A DNA stretch of 64,000 nucleotides from JANQPX01 sp050633905 (GTDB lineage Bacteria > Pseudomonadota > Alphaproteobacteria > Geminicoccales > Geminicoccaceae), in the NCBI GenBank assembly GCA_050633905.1, contig JBOEHJ010000020.1, positions 69,548-133,547 of the forward strand. The letters run 5' to 3'. Every line of letters begins with the position of its first letter. The stretch's first letter is position 1. The notes under the pieces are model-generated. The model made no database searches. It was not told the DNA's origin and was given only the letters and a program-made list of their open reading frames with translations. The position numbers and the translations under genes were made by a program. This document shows, one piece after another, positions 1 to 8,675 of this stretch.

Positions 1-479
1 ATCCCCGCGATTAACAGCATCAAAGAACGACTGCCCGGGCGACAGAAAACCGTCATTGTTGGCGATCGTTAAGCCATGATAATCCCCCGGCCAAGTCGGC
101 CGCGCGTTGTTATCCAGCACCTCTTCACGGCATGCCACGACGACACGCTCATTTAGAATTGGTTCCGAATAAGGTGCCATATAGGGCCGCTGCTCCGGCC
201 AGAAGTAGGGCGGAAAGATCGCGAAGGCAGGACCTTGGCGAATATGCTTGAGCCCGCGTTTCCATGGCACCGGCTTGATGACCACCTCGTAACCATCGAG
301 CTGAGCAAAGGCTTCTTTTAGTATTCGGACGTAAACGCCATCCGCCTGACCGTCCAATGTCTTCATCGAGAATGGGCATAATCATCATCGGCAAGAATGA
401 CAACAGGTGTGACCGCATTGGCGAAAGGGATCGATGAAAGAAGAGAAAGAGACAGAAAAGTTAGCAGTCGCAAACACAT
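1..479 (-). pseudogene. Periplasmic solute-binding protein, frameshifted and cut by the window edge
   Basis: Reads leftward from an ATG at 479-477 with a clear signal peptide (MCLRLLTFLSLSLLSSIPFANA). After the signal peptide comes VTPVVILADDDYA, and the frame then hits TGA at 365-363. A second frame starting exactly there continues as SMKTLDGQADGVYVRILKEAF, then a solute-binding fold with the segment IRQGPAFAIFPPYFWPEQRPYM. Adding one C to the CCC run at about 374-376 would restore a typical N-terminal motif, YAPFSMK. The second frame stays open to position 1. The family (SBP_bac_3-like, extracellular solute binding) is my inference from the ADDDYAPFS and DGVYVRILKEAF pattern. It is either a pseudogene or a one-base homopolymer error. 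It is divergent from the histidine kinase at 581, which suggests a sensory or uptake partner. Confidence 0.6.
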
Positions 480-580
480 AGGTGGACCCCACCAGGGATA
501 ATTGATCCGAGAGAAATTACCTTGGAAAGGTTGAGTCATCGTTAACAATTTTCGGTTACCTATAAGGTAACCACCGAATT

Positions 581-2083
581 GTGATGCATTCGCGCTGTAG
601 ACAACACCCGAAGATCGGCGAGGACTTAGCCAAAGCCAAATGGACGAGAGCATTGCAACGAAGTCGCTTCTTTTACGCAAATATATCTCTCCAGAAAAAA
701 GTGATTGCACTTCTTCTGCTCTTCATCGCCTGCTTGGACATCATAGCAATACGAGCGATCGGCAACTGGTTTTCGGAGCGCGAGCAGACATCTCTCGAGC
801 AGCATCTTGATCTTCTCTTGAAGGTTCAGGGCAATTCGCTGTTCACGCCGCTTTGGGAACTCGATACGGATGAGGTTCAGCGCCTGATCAATCTCATCGG
901 CGAGAGCGCGCTGGTTACCCATGCCGCCGTTCGAGACAGCTATGCTTCCGCCAATGGAGAAACCGAGGTTATCGCAAGATATGGCCTTGAACCGATCGAC
1001 GACCCCTTGGCAATAACACGTGAGTTTTCGATCAATGAGCCCGATTCTGGAGAGCCCGTTGGCGTCCTGAGCGTCTCTTTCTCAGGTCAGCCGCTCTTGG
1101 AGTCGTTGGCACAGATTGAGCTCATGCTCTTTTGCGGCGGGATCATTACCCTTCTAGCGATCGCAGCCCTCGTCATTGCCTGTTTCGACGTTCTCCTGCG
1201 CCCAATCCGCCAGATGACGGAGGCCATGTTGAGGCTTGCGGATAATGACTTAGATATCGCGATCCCAGCAACCGAGCGGCATGACGAAATCGGTAAGATG
1301 GCGCAAGCGCTCGTGGTGTTTAAAGCCAACGCCGTTCAACTGAAGGTTTCCTTGGACAAGGAGCGGGAACTCAACGGATTACAACGCCAGTTCGTCTCCA
1401 TGGTGTCCCATGAGTTTCGCACGCCGCTCGCCATCATTGATGGCATCGCGCAAAGTATCCTACGCCGGCTGGACAGGCTTAAACCCAATGCCTTGAAGAA
1501 AAGTCAGCCAAAAGTGCGTCTGTCCATAACCCGCTTGACCGAACTCATGGAGAGTGTGCTGAGTGCCGCTCGTCTGGAGGAAGGCAGGATCGCCTTTCAG
1601 CCAGAGGCTTGTTCCCTCGTCGATCTCATCACCGAGATCCATGGCAGTTATAGCGAACTGAACCAAGAGAAAGAGATCATCCTCGGGATCGACCGGCTTC
1701 CCAACATGATCATCGCTGACGGCAAACTCCTTCGTCAGGTCGCCTCCAATCTTCTGTCAAATGCCATCAAATACTCGCCGGAAGGGAAACGTGTATGGAT
1801 TACCGGTGACCTCAATGAGCAAAATGAGCTAACAATCGCCGTTCGTGACGAAGGTATCGGCATTCCCGAAGCCGAGTTGGAGAAGCTCTGCGACCGTTTC
1901 TTCCGCGCCAGCACGTCAATCGGCATCGCCGGCAGTGGCATCGGTCTAAGCCTAGTTAAGCACTTCGTTGAATTGCATGGCGGCCGGATCGACATGGATA
2001 GCGTCGCCGGTGTTGGTTCAACCTTCACCGTCCGGCTTCCTTTCAACGACCCGGCTGCTGAGACGATCGAGTACGCGGCTTAA
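581..2083 (+). CDS. Membrane sensor histidine kinase (periplasmic sensor, HAMP, HisKA, HATPase)
   Basis: A 500-residue sensor kinase. A first membrane helix at about 41-60 and a second at 181-205 bracket a periplasmic sensor region of about 120 residues. A HAMP linker follows (about 206-255), then the phosphoacceptor helix with the H-box SHEFRTPL (His277), the N-box LLSNAIKY (Asn394), the G1 box DEGIGIPE and the G2 box GSGIGLSLVKHF. All catalytic boxes are intact, so it should autophosphorylate. The frame can start at GTG 581 or ATG 584. There is no response regulator next to it; the nearest is the lone receiver at 47812. It is divergent from a binding-protein gene and followed by two more periplasmic proteins, so the ligand may reach it through one of those (inference). 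Ligand unknown. Confidence 0.9.
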   Translation: MMHSRCRQHPKIGEDLAKAKWTRALQRSRFFYANISLQKKVIALLLLFIACLDIIAIRAIGNWFSEREQTSLEQHLDLLLKVQGNSLFTPLWELDTDEVQRLINLIGESALVTHAAVRDSYASANGETEVIARYGLEPIDDPLAITREFSINEPDSGEPVGVLSVSFSGQPLLESLAQIELMLFCGGIITLLAIAALVIACFDVLLRPIRQMTEAMLRLADNDLDIAIPATERHDEIGKMAQALVVFKANAVQLKVSLDKERELNGLQRQFVSMVSHEFRTPLAIIDGIAQSILRRLDRLKPNALKKSQPKVRLSITRLTELMESVLSAARLEEGRIAFQPEACSLVDLITEIHGSYSELNQEKEIILGIDRLPNMIIADGKLLRQVASNLLSNAIKYSPEGKRVWITGDLNEQNELTIAVRDEGIGIPEAELEKLCDRFFRASTSIGIAGSGIGLSLVKHFVELHGGRIDMDSVAGVGSTFTVRLPFNDPAAETIEYAA

Positions 2084-2636
2084 TGCTACGCGACTGAGAG
2101 TCCCCTTTAAAAGTTATCGAGCGATTTCATCAGGTTGCGGTCGAGGTTCAGGACATTTTTCGACCTTGCGGAACCGGCCCAATCCCCTCCCAACTACCCG
2201 ATATGATAGGATCCTACGGGTGGTCTTGTCCCTGGCGACCGATTCGTCCCTTGACGCTCGCATGTGCTCATCAAAAAGAAGAGGCAAGTGCGAGAATCAT
2301 AATCTTGGCACCACCTCGTAGACAACACGATGCAATCGCTCGATAAATTTTAAAGAAAAGCGCGGAGACTTCGCGGATTGTCTTCGTCACAAGCAGCTAC
2401 AATTCATTGTCCGCATAGGGCTATTCCGCTGCTGCCTTCATGAACTCTCTTCAGCCTGTTGTTATCGTGTAGCGTCTACTCGACAAATATGATGATTAGG
2501 CCTATTGAAAGATCGTTGAATTTTAGATAAATGCTCACAAAAAGGCCTATTAAACTACCCGACCATCGCTGCTTTCGTGCGCGAGATCGTTAAACACTAC
2601 AATCGAACTCTCTACGCACTCCAAGGAGGTATGTCG
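2084..2636. other. Gene-free stretch between histidine kinase and OmpA fusion
   Basis: No convincing reading frame in 550 bases. The half nearest the downstream gene is A+T rich. It holds a direct repeat AGGCCTATT at 2498-2506 and 2543-2551 (45 bases apart), which could be a regulator half-site pair; I see no other structure. Confidence 0.4.
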
Positions 2637-2639
2637 GTG
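2624..2639 (+). promoter_or_regulatory. Shine-Dalgarno that decides the start of the OmpA fusion
   Basis: AAGGAGG at 2623-2629 lies only one base before ATG 2631 but seven bases before GTG 2637. The spacing favours the GTG, giving MSGRGTSVSG as the N-terminus. Confidence 0.6.
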
Positions 2640-4472
2640 AGCGGACGAGGAACATCAGTAAGCGGTTTGCGTTGCGCGGGATTAGTTGTTAGCGCGTTTC
2701 TTGTTGCCATAACCGGACGATCTGTGGCGGCTGAGGAAACGTTTGCATTCGCTGACGAGGCCAGCCTTATCGATGCTATGGCGACGCTTAATGATAATTT
2801 AGCCTACAATGTCGAGCCCTCAGACCCGTGCCGCCTGCATATTCTGAACGATCTGCGTGGCCATACAGTGTTCGATGAGGCAACATTTCAATCGGTGCAC
2901 CAAGCATTGGCCACGGGCATTTTCGGGGCCGACAAAATCGATGACTGCACCGTCGATGCCCATGCGATCAGCCAGAACGACGTTATTAACTTTCTGGAAG
3001 AGCAACGCGCATCGGGAAATGGCGGGCTGGCGCTTGCCCTCACCTATTACCAGCTCAGTGACAGCGTGACCGTGTTCGCCAGTCTAAGGGATGAACGTGG
3101 CGCACTCCTAGGTTCGTCCGGACGTTTCGACCTTCCCGTCGTGGCTGTAGCAAGCACTAAAGGCGCCGGCCAAACGGATGTTGTTGGAGCACCTTCCACT
3201 GAGACGGAAGAGCAGCCATCCAACCAGACCACTATTGCCGATGAGACAACTCCCGAACCGACACCAACGCCGATGCAGGACGTGGCAGCGACAAATCAAC
3301 AGCAAGCCAATCCCCTTACCGCCTCGGGGGAGGAAGCGCTCCGCAGGCAACTTGTCGCCGATGCACAGATCGAAAAGACACTTTCCGGCTCGTTCAATCT
3401 TCGCCGAATCAAAGCCGGTATTCCGCCATCGATCAAGACTGTGCGGGTCATTGATGCAGATGGCCAGGACACGGCTTTGATGGCGGATTTGGCCAGCAGT
3501 TTCCTCAACATACACGCTCGCTCTTCCGGCAGCTCGGTTGAGAGGATTGCGCTCGACGACAACGGGCGACAGGGAACGAAGGTCATCGTCGACGGTGAAC
3601 CAAACACGGATATCGAGGCGATCGATATCGAACTCGCCAAAGGCAGATCAGCCTTCGAGCTTATTCTCGACAACCGGGCCGACATCGTGGTGACGCGCGA
3701 GGCGATCTCGCCTGAGGATGCTGAGCGCTTCGCTAAGGCTTTCGGCGTCAATATGCGCAGCCGCTATGCCGAGCATGTCGTCGCCATTGCCGAAGGCGAG
3801 GTCAGCTCCCTCGACTGCGGCATACGCTACCCGCAAAACGACATGCTGATGAGCACGGAAGAAGACCCAACGTCTGCGCGGGTGTATATCTATAACAACC
3901 CCTCTGTCCCTGGCCTGATGCGCGATCAATTCATCGATCACGCGCTTTCGTCCGAAGGCCAAGCGGTGGTTGCCAATCATGCGGTCGATCTTCGCCTGCA
4001 ACTCAGTGATGCCGGCTACGCCGCCTGGCGCTATGAGGCCTCCGGTGAGCGGGAGGCGGAGTTGCCGGACGTGCTCAATCGCTTTCGCGGGCTTATCCGC
4101 ACGTCGCAGCGGGTCTCGAGCACCTTTAGATTTGACTTCGCCAGCTCGGATCTGGTCCTAGATGCACGAAGCGAGCAAGACCTTGATAACCTGATCGATC
4201 TGGTCAAGACGAGAGACATCGACAGCCGACGGATACTTCTTTTCGGCTTCGCCGATTCACTCGGTGCGGCTCCCTATAATGTCGATCTTTCCCGCAGCCG
4301 CGCCGATGCGGTTGCGATCCGACTTCGGCTTGCGGGCATTCCCGTGCCACCACGTAATGTCTACGGCATTGGCGAAGACTCACCCGTTGCCTGCGATCTA
4401 CAGCAAGATGGCGAGCCCGATGAGGCCGGCGCGAGCAAGAACAGGCGTGTCGAAGTCTGGATCGAGAGCTGA
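2637..4472 (+). CDS. Exported PstS-like binding domain fused to OmpA peptidoglycan-binding domain
   Basis: A 611-residue exported protein, start GTG 2637 by Shine-Dalgarno spacing. It has a signal peptide ending near residue 32 (VAAEETFAF), then an N-terminal domain of about 130 residues that I do not recognise. A Thr/Pro/Gln-rich linker (about 180-235) follows, then a region resembling phosphate-type periplasmic binding proteins, with VYIYNNPSVPGLMRDQFIDHALSSEGQ near its end. The C-terminal OmpA domain has LLFGFADSLGAAPYNVDLSRSRADAV and ends in NRRVEVWIES, the usual diaminopimelate-binding signature. The layout predicts a ligand-binding module tethered to peptidoglycan rather than a transporter subunit. 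No permease genes are nearby. It lies 141 bases upstream of another binding protein on the same strand. Confidence 0.8.
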   Translation: MSGRGTSVSGLRCAGLVVSAFLVAITGRSVAAEETFAFADEASLIDAMATLNDNLAYNVEPSDPCRLHILNDLRGHTVFDEATFQSVHQALATGIFGADKIDDCTVDAHAISQNDVINFLEEQRASGNGGLALALTYYQLSDSVTVFASLRDERGALLGSSGRFDLPVVAVASTKGAGQTDVVGAPSTETEEQPSNQTTIADETTPEPTPTPMQDVAATNQQQANPLTASGEEALRRQLVADAQIEKTLSGSFNLRRIKAGIPPSIKTVRVIDADGQDTALMADLASSFLNIHARSSGSSVERIALDDNGRQGTKVIVDGEPNTDIEAIDIELAKGRSAFELILDNRADIVVTREAISPEDAERFAKAFGVNMRSRYAEHVVAIAEGEVSSLDCGIRYPQNDMLMSTEEDPTSARVYIYNNPSVPGLMRDQFIDHALSSEGQAVVANHAVDLRLQLSDAGYAAWRYEASGEREAELPDVLNRFRGLIRTSQRVSSTFRFDFASSDLVLDARSEQDLDNLIDLVKTRDIDSRRILLFGFADSLGAAPYNVDLSRSRADAVAIRLRLAGIPVPPRNVYGIGEDSPVACDLQQDGEPDEAGASKNRRVEVWIES

Positions 4473-4574
4473 CAGGACGAGCACTTCTGGTATGTGCAAA
4501 CGAATAAGTCCCGACGGAAACCCGCGTGTCATTAGATTTCCAGGCTCTCTTTTCGAAGGTGACGAAAACCAAAT

Positions 4575-4593
4575 GAGGTGGTCACACCACCTC
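4575..4593 (+). promoter_or_regulatory. Perfect inverted repeat in the leader of the binding-protein gene
   Basis: GAGGTGGT (4575-4582) and ACCACCTC (4586-4593) are exact inverted arms with a three-base spacer CAC, ending just before the Shine-Dalgarno AAGGA (4600-4604). It could be an operator, or an mRNA hairpin close to the ribosome site. Its core GTGGTCACACCAC is the reverse complement of a motif repeated at 38484 and, with changes, at 5894 and 58003. Confidence 0.45.
4578..4590 (-). repeat. Dispersed repeat family 3, copy 1
   Basis: Read on the minus strand: GTGGTGTGACCAC followed by CTCATTTGGTTTTC. It matches the copy at 38484 at all 13 core bases and at most of the next 14. It overlaps the leader inverted repeat. 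Confidence 0.45.
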
Positions 4594-4613
4594 TCTCTTA
4601 AGGATTGCAGATC

Positions 4614-5759
4614 ATGAAGCGATTGATGTTGGCATTGCTAACCGCAGCCACGGTAGCCACGACATCTTTTGCCGCGGCGGTGGCGGACGAGCTGACACTC
4701 GGCTTGATCAGCAATCGCACGGGTCCGACATCCGATATCGGCATTCCTCACGCTAATGGCGTGCTCGATGCCTGGAAATGGCAGAATCAGCAAGGTGGCA
4801 TCAATGGCCAGCTGGTTGAGATCGCCGAGATCGAATGCGGCTATAGCATCGATTGCACCAAGGAAGCTTTTACCTTCCTCGTCGAGGAGGAGGAAGTCCC
4901 GCTGATCCACGGTTTCGGGACACCCGACAGCATCGCCGTAATCCCGCTCACGAACCAGGCAAAAACAGTCTACATGCCCCTATCCTATGCCGAGGAGCTC
5001 GTGGACGCCGAGAACGCGCCTTATATGTTTGTCACCAATGCCGATTACAGCACGGCTGGAAGAAGTGCTGTTCGCTATGTCAAAAAAGAAGGCGGTAAAC
5101 TGGCCCTTGCCCGCCACCCCGAGGGTTTCGGTATCGCGCCCATCCCGGCAATCAAAGAGGAAGCGGCACTTCAGGGCGTTGATGTTGTCGCCGAGCTCGA
5201 TATCGGCTACGTGCCGACCGACGCGGTTGAAGAAGTACTGCGCATAGAGGAATCGGGAGCGACCCATATCTGGCTTGGCAACACCAACACCGCGATGAGC
5301 GTGCTTGCCGCCGAGCTTGTGAGACAGAATGTCGATGCGAAGATCATCGGCAACATCTATGCAGGCGACGAAGCATTCATCGAGAACAGTGGCCAGTTCG
5401 CCGAAGGGCATCTCGCGATGTATGGCAGCGTCAATTTGAGCGAGATCAACATCCCGATGATCGAGGAGATCAAGAAAGTGGGTCATCAAGGCGCCGATAG
5501 CACTCACTATATTAGAGGCTGGGCCCAGGGGCTGCTGGCCGGTGCAGCGCTTGAACAGGCTCTATCGAACGGTTCTGCAACGCTGACCGGCGATGCCGTC
5601 CGTCAAGCAATGTATGAGCTCAATCAATATTCGCCAGGCGGCCTCGTGCCATCCGTTTCATTCTCCCCCGACGACCATCGTCCCAATCTGGTCGGTAACG
5701 TGTACCGGGTCGAGAACGGGCAATGGGTTAAGCACTGGGAAAACACGCTCACCAGATAG
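4614..5759 (+). CDS. Branched-chain amino-acid-type ABC transporter binding protein (orphan)
   Basis: A 381-residue periplasmic protein of the Leu/Ile/Val-binding type (Peripla_BP_6). ATG 4614 was chosen because AAGGA lies nine bases upstream; an in-frame TTG nine bases earlier lacks support. The signal peptide is MKRLMLALLTAATVATTSFAAAVA. The mature start LTLGLISNRTGPTSDIGIPHANGVLDAWKW, together with NQQGGINGQLVEI, is the family pattern. Later IRGWAQGLLAGAALEQAL marks the second lobe. Family members deliver amino acids, amides or aromatic acids to LivHMGF permeases. None of those genes is present here, so this is either a solitary binding protein serving a distant transporter or a sensory input. 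Ligand not predictable. Confidence 0.85.
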   Translation: MKRLMLALLTAATVATTSFAAAVADELTLGLISNRTGPTSDIGIPHANGVLDAWKWQNQQGGINGQLVEIAEIECGYSIDCTKEAFTFLVEEEEVPLIHGFGTPDSIAVIPLTNQAKTVYMPLSYAEELVDAENAPYMFVTNADYSTAGRSAVRYVKKEGGKLALARHPEGFGIAPIPAIKEEAALQGVDVVAELDIGYVPTDAVEEVLRIEESGATHIWLGNTNTAMSVLAAELVRQNVDAKIIGNIYAGDEAFIENSGQFAEGHLAMYGSVNLSEINIPMIEEIKKVGHQGADSTHYIRGWAQGLLAGAALEQALSNGSATLTGDAVRQAMYELNQYSPGGLVPSVSFSPDDHRPNLVGNVYRVENGQWVKHWENTLTR

Positions 5760-5893
5760 AGAGGGTGAGTCTCAAGGCAAACCGCCAAATTGGCTAAAGA
5801 TTTCTATGCAGAGACATGGATCGTTGTAACCGAAAATGACGTTGCTTTGATCAAGGAGTGTTCGCTGTCAGTCCATGAGCTGCCGAAGAAATT

Positions 5894-5920
5894 TTGGTGT
5901 GACCGCATCATTAGATTCAT
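5894..5920 (+). repeat. Dispersed repeat family 3, copy 2
   Basis: TTGGTGTGACCGC followed by ATCATTAGATTC, in the gene-free 229 bases between the binding-protein gene and the convergent acyl-CoA ligase. It has two core differences from the 38484 copy. Nothing else of note lies in this gap. Confidence 0.4.
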
Positions 5921-5988
5921 GCCAAAATCTTATAACTTCGAACGGAATCAATGTGTTACATATCTAACGATTGAATCTTCTAAGATGG

Positions 5989-7551
5989 TCAAGAATCATT
6001 CTCCAACCGCGCGCGCAACGCCGTCTTCAGCACCTTCCCGTAATTGTTCTTCGGCAGTTCTTCGACCATGTGGTAGCGCTTGGGTCGTTTGAAACGGGCG
6101 ATATGGTCCAGGCAAAAGCTGTCGAGCGATTCTCGGTTTAAAGTAGCCCCGCGCTTGGCAACCGCGAAGGCGACGACAACTTCGCCCCATTCCTCATCTT
6201 TTTGGCCAATCACCGAGACTTCGGCGACGTCGGGGTGCTGCAACAGCACCTCTTCGACTTCACGCGGGTAGACGTTGGACCCACCCGAGATAATCAAATC
6301 CTTAGAGCGATCGCGCAATGTCAGAAAGCCGTCTTGGTCGATGGAGCCGACATCGCCAGTATGGAGCCAGCCGTTTTTGAGGGCTGCCGCCGTTGCCGCC
6401 TCATCCCGCCAATAACCGGCCATGACGGCATCGCCCTTGGCGACCACCTCCCCGATGCCACCCGGCGGGAGGCTGCTGCCCGCTTCGTCGACGACCTGCA
6501 TTTGCATGACCGTCTGGACTTTGCCGGCGGATTGCAGGCGCTCCAGATAGCGGGGGTGATCTGTGTCACCATGCGCCCTCTTGTCGAGGGCCGTGATACA
6601 CATCGGGCTTTCGCCCTGTCCGTAGAGCTGCGCCAGACGATAGCCAAAGACCTCGTGCGCCTTTTGCAGATCAGCCAAATACATCGGGGCCCCACCATAA
6701 ACAATCGTCTTAAGGCCCGGGGCGGACCGGTCTGACTTGCCTGGGCCTGGTCCGGTCTTCTTTGTCAATCCAATCATGGCTGGGTGCTCACTCATCCGTT
6801 TGACCATGGTAGGGGCGGCGAAGAGGGTGATACCGCGGTGGACTGCGAACAATGCCGCCATTTCGGCGGGATCAAAGCCGCCGCTTTCCGGTATGATCTG
6901 GCAGGCGCCGGCGGCGGCATGGGGAAGGATGTAGCAGCCGGAACCGTGGGACATCGGTGCTGCATGCAAGATGGCATCTTGAGGCGAGATTTGATCGATA
7001 TCGATGAAGTAGCTGAGCGTCATCGCGAGCAAGTTTTTGTGGCTGAGCATCGCGCCCTTGGGCCGCCCCGTGGTGCCGCTAGTATAAAAAAGCCAGGCAA
7101 TCGCCGCGGGCGAAACGTCGACAAGTGAGATGGGATCCGCTTGGTCGAGGTCGGTGCGACCGACGTCGATGACCTGTTTGAGTGTCGGAATCTCGTCAGC
7201 CAGCGGTGCAACGACCTCGGCGAGGTCTGCCGTTACGAAGCAGATCCGAGCCCCTGAGTGGTCAAGGATGTAGGCGATTTCGCGCTGATGAAGCTTGGCG
7301 TTGACCGGCACCATGCTGAGCCCGGCATACCAGCCGGCGACCAGCAATTCGATATAAGCCGGGCTGTTCTTCATCACCAACGCGACGCGATCGCCTTCTT
7401 TCAAACCGAGCCTGCTGCGCAGGTGGCCAGCGATGCAGGCGGCTTTTTCGATCAACTGGCCATGGTTTAGGAGAACGCGCTCGCCTTCGGCCAACGCCGG
7501 CAGGTCAGAAAGCGTCTTTCCGTTCCGAACGAAGAGCGAAGCGATGTTCAT
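5989..7551 (-). CDS. AMP-forming acyl-CoA synthetase / ligase
   Basis: A 520-residue member of the adenylate-forming superfamily (ANL). ATG 7551 is preferred over the longer frame at 7605 because AGGA lies eight bases before it and MNIASLFVRNG is a normal N-terminus. The P-loop FYTSGTTGRPKGAMLSHKN, the A5 motif GYRLAQLYGQGESP, GWLHTGDVG, the hinge region LRDRSKDLIISGGSNVYPREVEEVL and the catalytic lysine in PKNNYGKVLK are all present. It should make an acyl-AMP and then an acyl-CoA. The overall pattern is like medium/long-chain or malonate-type ligases, but the substrate cannot be read from sequence. It stands alone, convergent to the binding-protein gene and upstream of nothing co-oriented within 60 bases. 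Confidence 0.88.
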   Translation of the reverse strand: MNIASLFVRNGKTLSDLPALAEGERVLLNHGQLIEKAACIAGHLRSRLGLKEGDRVALVMKNSPAYIELLVAGWYAGLSMVPVNAKLHQREIAYILDHSGARICFVTADLAEVVAPLADEIPTLKQVIDVGRTDLDQADPISLVDVSPAAIAWLFYTSGTTGRPKGAMLSHKNLLAMTLSYFIDIDQISPQDAILHAAPMSHGSGCYILPHAAAGACQIIPESGGFDPAEMAALFAVHRGITLFAAPTMVKRMSEHPAMIGLTKKTGPGPGKSDRSAPGLKTIVYGGAPMYLADLQKAHEVFGYRLAQLYGQGESPMCITALDKRAHGDTDHPRYLERLQSAGKVQTVMQMQVVDEAGSSLPPGGIGEVVAKGDAVMAGYWRDEAATAAALKNGWLHTGDVGSIDQDGFLTLRDRSKDLIISGGSNVYPREVEEVLLQHPDVAEVSVIGQKDEEWGEVVVAFAVAKRGATLNRESLDSFCLDHIARFKRPKRYHMVEELPKNNYGKVLKTALRARLENDS

Positions 7552-7672
7552 GAGGGGTGTCCTGGGGCGATGGTCATCCCCCAAGTCTGACGCGATCACC
7601 GTCAACCGGTCAAGAAAACGCTAACCGCCCCCGTCTTCACCATCGCCAAGTAACGGCTACCGGCCCAGCCAG

Positions 7673-8629
7673 TTAGGCGGTTTTGGGGATGTCGTCCATG
7701 TCATCGCTATGGCCCGAGGCCACCTCCACGCCGAAAAAGAAAGCATCGGTGTTGGTGTCGTCGCGCAATGTGGCTTCTGCTGATGGCATGAAGATGATGG
7801 GATTGTCGATCATCGGCGCGCAATAGGCTCGATTAGAATCCAAGCCGACGATCTCACCAGGCTCGAGCGGGTCGAAATTGTGGTAATGCCGGGTGTAGCG
7901 GAAATCGCGCCCGACCTTGCCAACATGATGCCCGACCACGATTCGCCGGTTGGGCGCCGGCCCGGTGGCTTGGCTCTCGGCATGTTCGGGCGGGAGCATA
8001 TCGAGCTCGGCGAGCAGCCTTTTGGCGACTTTATAAGCATGTTCCGGGGCGGCGGGGTCAAGATGCGCACCGACCTCGACGGTCAAGGCGGCCTGTCCGC
8101 GATCCAGGACCCATTGGCAGGCAGCACCCTTGATGAACTGATGCAGACCGTCGACCAGGGTCACGGGAAGCGCCCTGCTGAGGCGGCGCGCCTCGGCATG
8201 GGCGGTATAGCCGATAGCGAACGGCTCGGAGGGCTGCGAGGTGGTGTGGATGTCGAGCAGCACGTCGAGTTCGGCAAGCGCCGGTTTAAGTTCGATCATG
8301 CGCCGGTAATCCGGGCCGTCAAAATCGACGCCGGCCAGGAATAGACTTTCATGGTCCAAAAACAGCCGGTTGAGATCGTCCCTGATATAGCGATCGCCAC
8401 CGGGTGAGGCGGTCATGGCATCGGGATGACCGATGATCAGGCGGATTTCACCGCGGCAAGGCTTGCCGATCTCTTTCGCCAGACGCCATAGCCCGGCACC
8501 AGCGGGCTCGTTGCCATGCAGCATGCCCATGAGGCCGACAATCGGTCCGGGACGGTCGCTCTGCAGCACACGCATACCACGAACAGCGGTCTCATCGCCG
8601 ATCTCAAACAAGCTGGCATCGGGTATCAT
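7673..8629 (-). CDS. Succinylglutamate desuccinylase / aspartoacylase family zinc hydrolase
   Basis: A 318-residue metal-dependent amidohydrolase of the AstE/AspA family (M14-like). Zinc-site motifs are MLHGNEPAG, DDLNRLF and LLDIHTT, and a conserved Glu lies in ALTVEVGAH. These proteins remove acyl groups from N-acyl amino acids such as N-succinylglutamate or N-acetylaspartate. Several starts are possible: AAGGA at 8640-8644 (minus strand) sits ten bases before ATG 8629 but only one base before ATG 8638, so 8629 is used. It is transcribed in the same direction as the acyl-CoA ligase, 121 bases apart, so they could form a loose operon. Substrate unknown; the other ast genes are not here. Confidence 0.82.
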   Translation of the reverse strand: MIPDASLFEIGDETAVRGMRVLQSDRPGPIVGLMGMLHGNEPAGAGLWRLAKEIGKPCRGEIRLIIGHPDAMTASPGGDRYIRDDLNRLFLDHESLFLAGVDFDGPDYRRMIELKPALAELDVLLDIHTTSQPSEPFAIGYTAHAEARRLSRALPVTLVDGLHQFIKGAACQWVLDRGQAALTVEVGAHLDPAAPEHAYKVAKRLLAELDMLPPEHAESQATGPAPNRRIVVGHHVGKVGRDFRYTRHYHNFDPLEPGEIVGLDSNRAYCAPMIDNPIIFMPSAEATLRDDTNTDAFFFGVEVASGHSDDMDDIPKTA

Positions 8630-8675
8630 GGTCACCATGTCCTTGTAACAAAAAAACCTGCTGGTTGCCTTCCAG

